Origin: Clostridia bacterium
GTDB taxonomy: Bacteria > Bacillota > Clostridia > Christensenellales > DTU072
Direction: 5' to 3'
Assembly (NCBI GenBank): GCA_028703745.1
Contig: JAQVME010000051.1
Span: 1-7,859 of the forward strand
DNA: 7,859 nt
Of the stretch, positions 5,399 through 7,859 are shown piece after piece (within the stretch, counting starts at the first letter, position 1; every line of letters begins with the position of its first letter). The notes beneath the pieces are model-generated. The model had not been told where the DNA came from and made no database searches. It saw only the letters and a program-made list of their open reading frames with translations. The position numbers were made by a program, and so were the translations under genes.

Positions 5399-7789
5399 AT
5401 GACGAAAGTAATAATTATTGGAGGAGTAGCCGGAGGCGCCAGCGCAGCGGCAAGGCTGAGAAGGCTGGACGAAACAGCCGAAATAATTATGTTTGAAAGG
5501 GGAGAATACATTTCCTTTGCCAACTGTGGTCTGCCGTATTATGTCGGCGGCGCCATAAAAGATAAGCAAAATCTTACGCTTCAAACCCCCGAAAGCTTTA
5601 ATAAGAGATTCAACGTTGACGTAAGAGTATTCAGCGAGGTGGTATCCATTGACAAGGCGCGCAAAACCGTCGGCGTAAAAGACATTCGCACGGGGAGAAC
5701 CTATGAAGAGAGCTACGATAAGCTCATTTTGTCTCCGGGAGCCGAACCCACCAAGCCTCCGATAAAGGGGCTTGACAACAAAAAGGTTTTTAGCATACGC
5801 AACATTCCCGACACATATAGGGTTAAGGATTTCATCGACAGCGCTTCGCCCCGCAAAGTTGTTGTCGTCGGCGGAGGCTATATAGGCATAGAAATGGCGG
5901 AAAATCTTTATGAGGCAGGCATAGAAGTCACTATTGTGGAGTTTGCAAACCATGTCATTGCTACGCTTGATTATGATTTGGCTTGCGATGTTCACAACCA
6001 CATCAGGCAGAAGGGCGTCGAATTAATCCTCAACGACGGCGTAAAAGAAATAACAGACGAAGGCGACCGGCTAAAGATAGTTTTGGGCGAGGGCGAACTT
6101 ATTGCCGACATGGTAGTCATGGCTGTTGGCGTTGTTCCCGAGGGCAAGCTGGCAAAAGAAGCCGGGCTTGCCGTAAATAAGAGGGGAGCCGTCATTGTCA
6201 ACGACAAAATGCTTACTTCGGACGAAAATATTTATGCCGTGGGCGACGTCACAGAGGTGCTCGATTTTTGTACCGGACAGAGATTCGTCGTGCCGCTTGC
6301 CGGACCGGCGAACAAGCAAGGAAGAATTGCCGCAGACAACATTTGCGGTATAAACAGCATTTATGAGGGAACTCAAGGCACGGGCATTCTCAAGGCTTTC
6401 GACCTTACCGTCGCAATGACGGGTATAACGGAGAACAGAGCCAGGGCGCTCAATCTTCCGTATATGAAATCTTATACCTATTCTGTATCGCACGCTTCGT
6501 ATTATCCCGGCGCGTTAAATATGTCGATTAAGATATTGTTTGAACCGAAAGAAGGCAAGCTGCTAGGCGCGCAGATCGTGGGCTACGACGGCGTAGACAA
6601 GAGGATTGACGTGCTGGCAACGGCTATCAGAGCGGGTATGACGGTATATGATCTCACAAAACTCGAGTTAGCGTACGCGCCGCCTTATTCTTCTGCAAAG
6701 GATCCGGTGAATATGGCTGGATTCGTGGCTGAGAACATCCTTACCGGCAAGGTCAAGGTTATCCATTGGGATGAGCTGGACGCTCTGCCTAGGGGCGAGG
6801 TGACGCTATTGGATGTAAGAACCTCGGAAGAATTCGAAAACGGACAGATAGAGGATTTTATCAATATACCGCTTGACGAGCTGCGGCAAAACCTAGATAA
6901 GCTGGACAAAAACAAAAAATTGTACGTAACTTGCCAAACGGGTCTTCGCAGCTATATTGCCGTCAGAATATTACAAGCGAATGGCTATGACTGTTACAAT
7001 CTTTCGGGAGGATACAGACTTTATCAAAGCATCAAGAAGGGTGACACCATAAAAATGACCAACACTACAATGAATAGCGAAACAATGCGGCCGATTAAGA
7101 ATGCCATAACAGCCTCAATAAAGCTTGACGCCTGTGGCTTGCAATGCCCCGGTCCGATAATGAAATTATCTGCCGCCGTAAAATCCGCCAACGACGGAGA
7201 CACTATCGAAATAATTACAACCGATCCCGCATTCGGCGCCGACGTCGAGGCGTGGTGCAGAAGAACGGGCAACACTTTTGTGGGCATCACATCAGAAAAG
7301 GGTGTTACGACAGCGACCATAATAAAGGGCGGAACTTCGCAATGCGCGAGAGTCAGCGGCGACGGCAAGAACATAATAGTTTTTTCCGGTGACCTTGATA
7401 AAGCCATTGCTTCTTTCATCATAGCAAACGGCGCCGCGGCAATGGGGCGCAAGGTAAGTATGTTCTTTACCTTCTGGGGGTTGAATATCCTTCGCAAATC
7501 TGAGCGTGTAAGTGTCAAAAAGGACTTTATGAGCAGAATGTTCGGCAAGATGATGCCCCGAGGCAGCAAGAAGCTGGGGCTGTCCAGAATGAATATGGGC
7601 GGTATGGGCGGCAAGCTTATCCGTTATATTATGAAGAAAAAGAACGTAAACAGCCTTGAGGACCTCGTAAAGTCCGCAATGGAAAGCGGCGTAGAAATAG
7701 TAGCTTGCACTATGAGTATGGATATTATGGGAATAAAAATGGAGGAGCTTATCGACGGAGTTAAGGCAGGAGGAGTTGCCGCCATGTAG
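5399..7789 (+). CDS. CoA-disulfide reductase-like flavoprotein fused to rhodanese, TusA and DsrE-like domains
   Basis: 796-aa cytosolic fusion; no signal peptide. Residues 1-445 are a class of pyridine nucleotide-disulfide oxidoreductase with FAD motif GGVAGG (8-13), the single active-site cysteine C43 in SFANCGLPYY, NAD(P)-binding GGGYIGIEMAE (158-168), FAD motif NIYAVGDV (277-284), and the C-terminal YAPPYSSAKDPV typical of CoA-disulfide reductases (Cdr, CoADR-RHD). Residues 455-545 are a rhodanese domain with loop CQTGLR, C512 catalytic. Residues 573-645 are TusA/SirA-like with GLQCPGP, C583. Residues 657-796 are a DsrE-like domain with ACTMSMDIMGI, C770. Known relatives reduce CoA disulfide, CoA persulfide or polysulfide with NAD(P)H. 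The domain order suggests sulfane sulfur passing between protein cysteines, which is inference. The gene has its own strong ribosome-binding site 35 bp after the surface operon. All four cysteines are intact, so there is no sign of decay. Exact substrate (CoA disulfide, persulfide or polysulfide) cannot be told from sequence. Confidence 0.93.
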   Translation: MTKVIIIGGVAGGASAAARLRRLDETAEIIMFERGEYISFANCGLPYYVGGAIKDKQNLTLQTPESFNKRFNVDVRVFSEVVSIDKARKTVGVKDIRTGRTYEESYDKLILSPGAEPTKPPIKGLDNKKVFSIRNIPDTYRVKDFIDSASPRKVVVVGGGYIGIEMAENLYEAGIEVTIVEFANHVIATLDYDLACDVHNHIRQKGVELILNDGVKEITDEGDRLKIVLGEGELIADMVVMAVGVVPEGKLAKEAGLAVNKRGAVIVNDKMLTSDENIYAVGDVTEVLDFCTGQRFVVPLAGPANKQGRIAADNICGINSIYEGTQGTGILKAFDLTVAMTGITENRARALNLPYMKSYTYSVSHASYYPGALNMSIKILFEPKEGKLLGAQIVGYDGVDKRIDVLATAIRAGMTVYDLTKLELAYAPPYSSAKDPVNMAGFVAENILTGKVKVIHWDELDALPRGEVTLLDVRTSEEFENGQIEDFINIPLDELRQNLDKLDKNKKLYVTCQTGLRSYIAVRILQANGYDCYNLSGGYRLYQSIKKGDTIKMTNTTMNSETMRPIKNAITASIKLDACGLQCPGPIMKLSAAVKSANDGDTIEIITTDPAFGADVEAWCRRTGNTFVGITSEKGVTTATIIKGGTSQCARVSGDGKNIIVFSGDLDKAIASFIIANGAAAMGRKVSMFFTFWGLNILRKSERVSVKKDFMSRMFGKMMPRGSKKLGLSRMNMGGMGGKLIRYIMKKKNVNSLEDLVKSAMESGVEIVACTMSMDIMGIKMEELIDGVKAGGVAAM

Positions 7790-7790
7790 G

Positions 7791-7821
7791 GACACGCCGA
7801 GGAATCGGACATGTCACTTTT
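7791..7821 (+). terminator. Possible rho-independent terminator after the CoA-disulfide-reductase-like gene
   Basis: Just past the TAG stop, GACA and CCGA pair with TCGG and TGTC around a GGAA (GNRA-type) tetraloop, giving an inner 4-bp stem (7797-7800 with 7805-7808) and an outer 4-bp stem (7791-7794 with 7812-7815) separated by a small internal loop. A short TTTT follows at 7818-7821. The stem is imperfect and the T-tract short, so termination may be weak. Its position directly behind the stop is the main support. Confidence 0.4.
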
Positions 7822-7843
7822 CATATAAAGCTTCGGTGGAATT

Positions 7844-7859
7844 ATGAAATACGGTCTCA
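7844..7859 (+). CDS. Possible start of a further gene, cut by the window end
   Basis: ATG at 7844 opens a frame (M-K-Y-G-L) that runs off the window after five codons. A purine-rich GGTGGA at 7835-7840 precedes it with only 3 nt spacing, which is short for a Shine-Dalgarno. A TATAAA at 7824-7829 could be part of a promoter, but no matching -35 is visible. Nothing can be said of the product, and this could also be non-coding. Confidence 0.25.

Noticed and set aside
7292..7795. Long antisense open frames opposite the flavoprotein and surface genes
   Set aside because: They lie opposite strongly supported domains, have no ribosome-binding sites and translate to compositionally odd proteins; read as shadows of the + strand genes.

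Overview
The window reads as a chromosomal contig from a Gram-positive, probably anaerobic member of the Bacillota (Clostridia-like, perhaps an uncultured gut or sediment lineage). This rests on three things: SipW/TasA-type signal peptides ending in A-W-F-T, large cysteine-poor surface proteins built from bacterial Ig-like and leucine-rich-repeat (LRR) domains, and a four-domain CoA-disulfide-reductase-like polyprotein of a kind common in anaerobic Firmicutes. Base composition looks mid-40s % GC by eye. The assignment is inference; there is no rRNA or other marker gene here.

Layout: every gene I can support is on the + strand and the window is nearly all coding. Positions 2-2068 hold the C-terminal 688 codons of a large surface protein whose start lies upstream. 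It overlaps by 4 bp (ATGA) the complete gene at 2065-4719, an 884-aa secreted protein with a SipW-type signal peptide, a short beta-helix-like stretch, four tandem helix-plus-Ig-like domains, an EF-hand loop, LRRs and a final Ig-like domain. That gene overlaps by 4 bp (GTGA) the gene at 4716-5363, a 215-aa TasA/camelysin-like protein. The three form a tightly coupled operon that probably makes an extracellular fibre or matrix layer, with the TasA-like protein as candidate fibre subunit and the two large proteins as calcium-binding accessory or adhesive components.

After 35 bp with no visible terminator, a strong Shine-Dalgarno leads into 5399-7789, a 796-aa fusion of CoA-disulfide-reductase-like flavoprotein, rhodanese, TusA and DsrE-like domains. 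All four expected sulfur-reactive cysteines are present (C43, C512, C583, C770), so it probably works in intracellular thiol/persulfide handling. Its functional link with the surface operon is unclear. The last 70 bp hold a terminator-like hairpin and possibly the first codons of another gene.

The most unusual content is a composite module (short helix, EF-hand loop, LRRs, linker helix, Ig-like sandwich) that occurs three times across the two large surface genes. The EF-hand is intact in two copies and decayed in one. In addition, the two visible N-termini share an unusually exact signal-peptide geometry. No tRNA, rRNA, CRISPR array, insertion sequence or integration site was seen.
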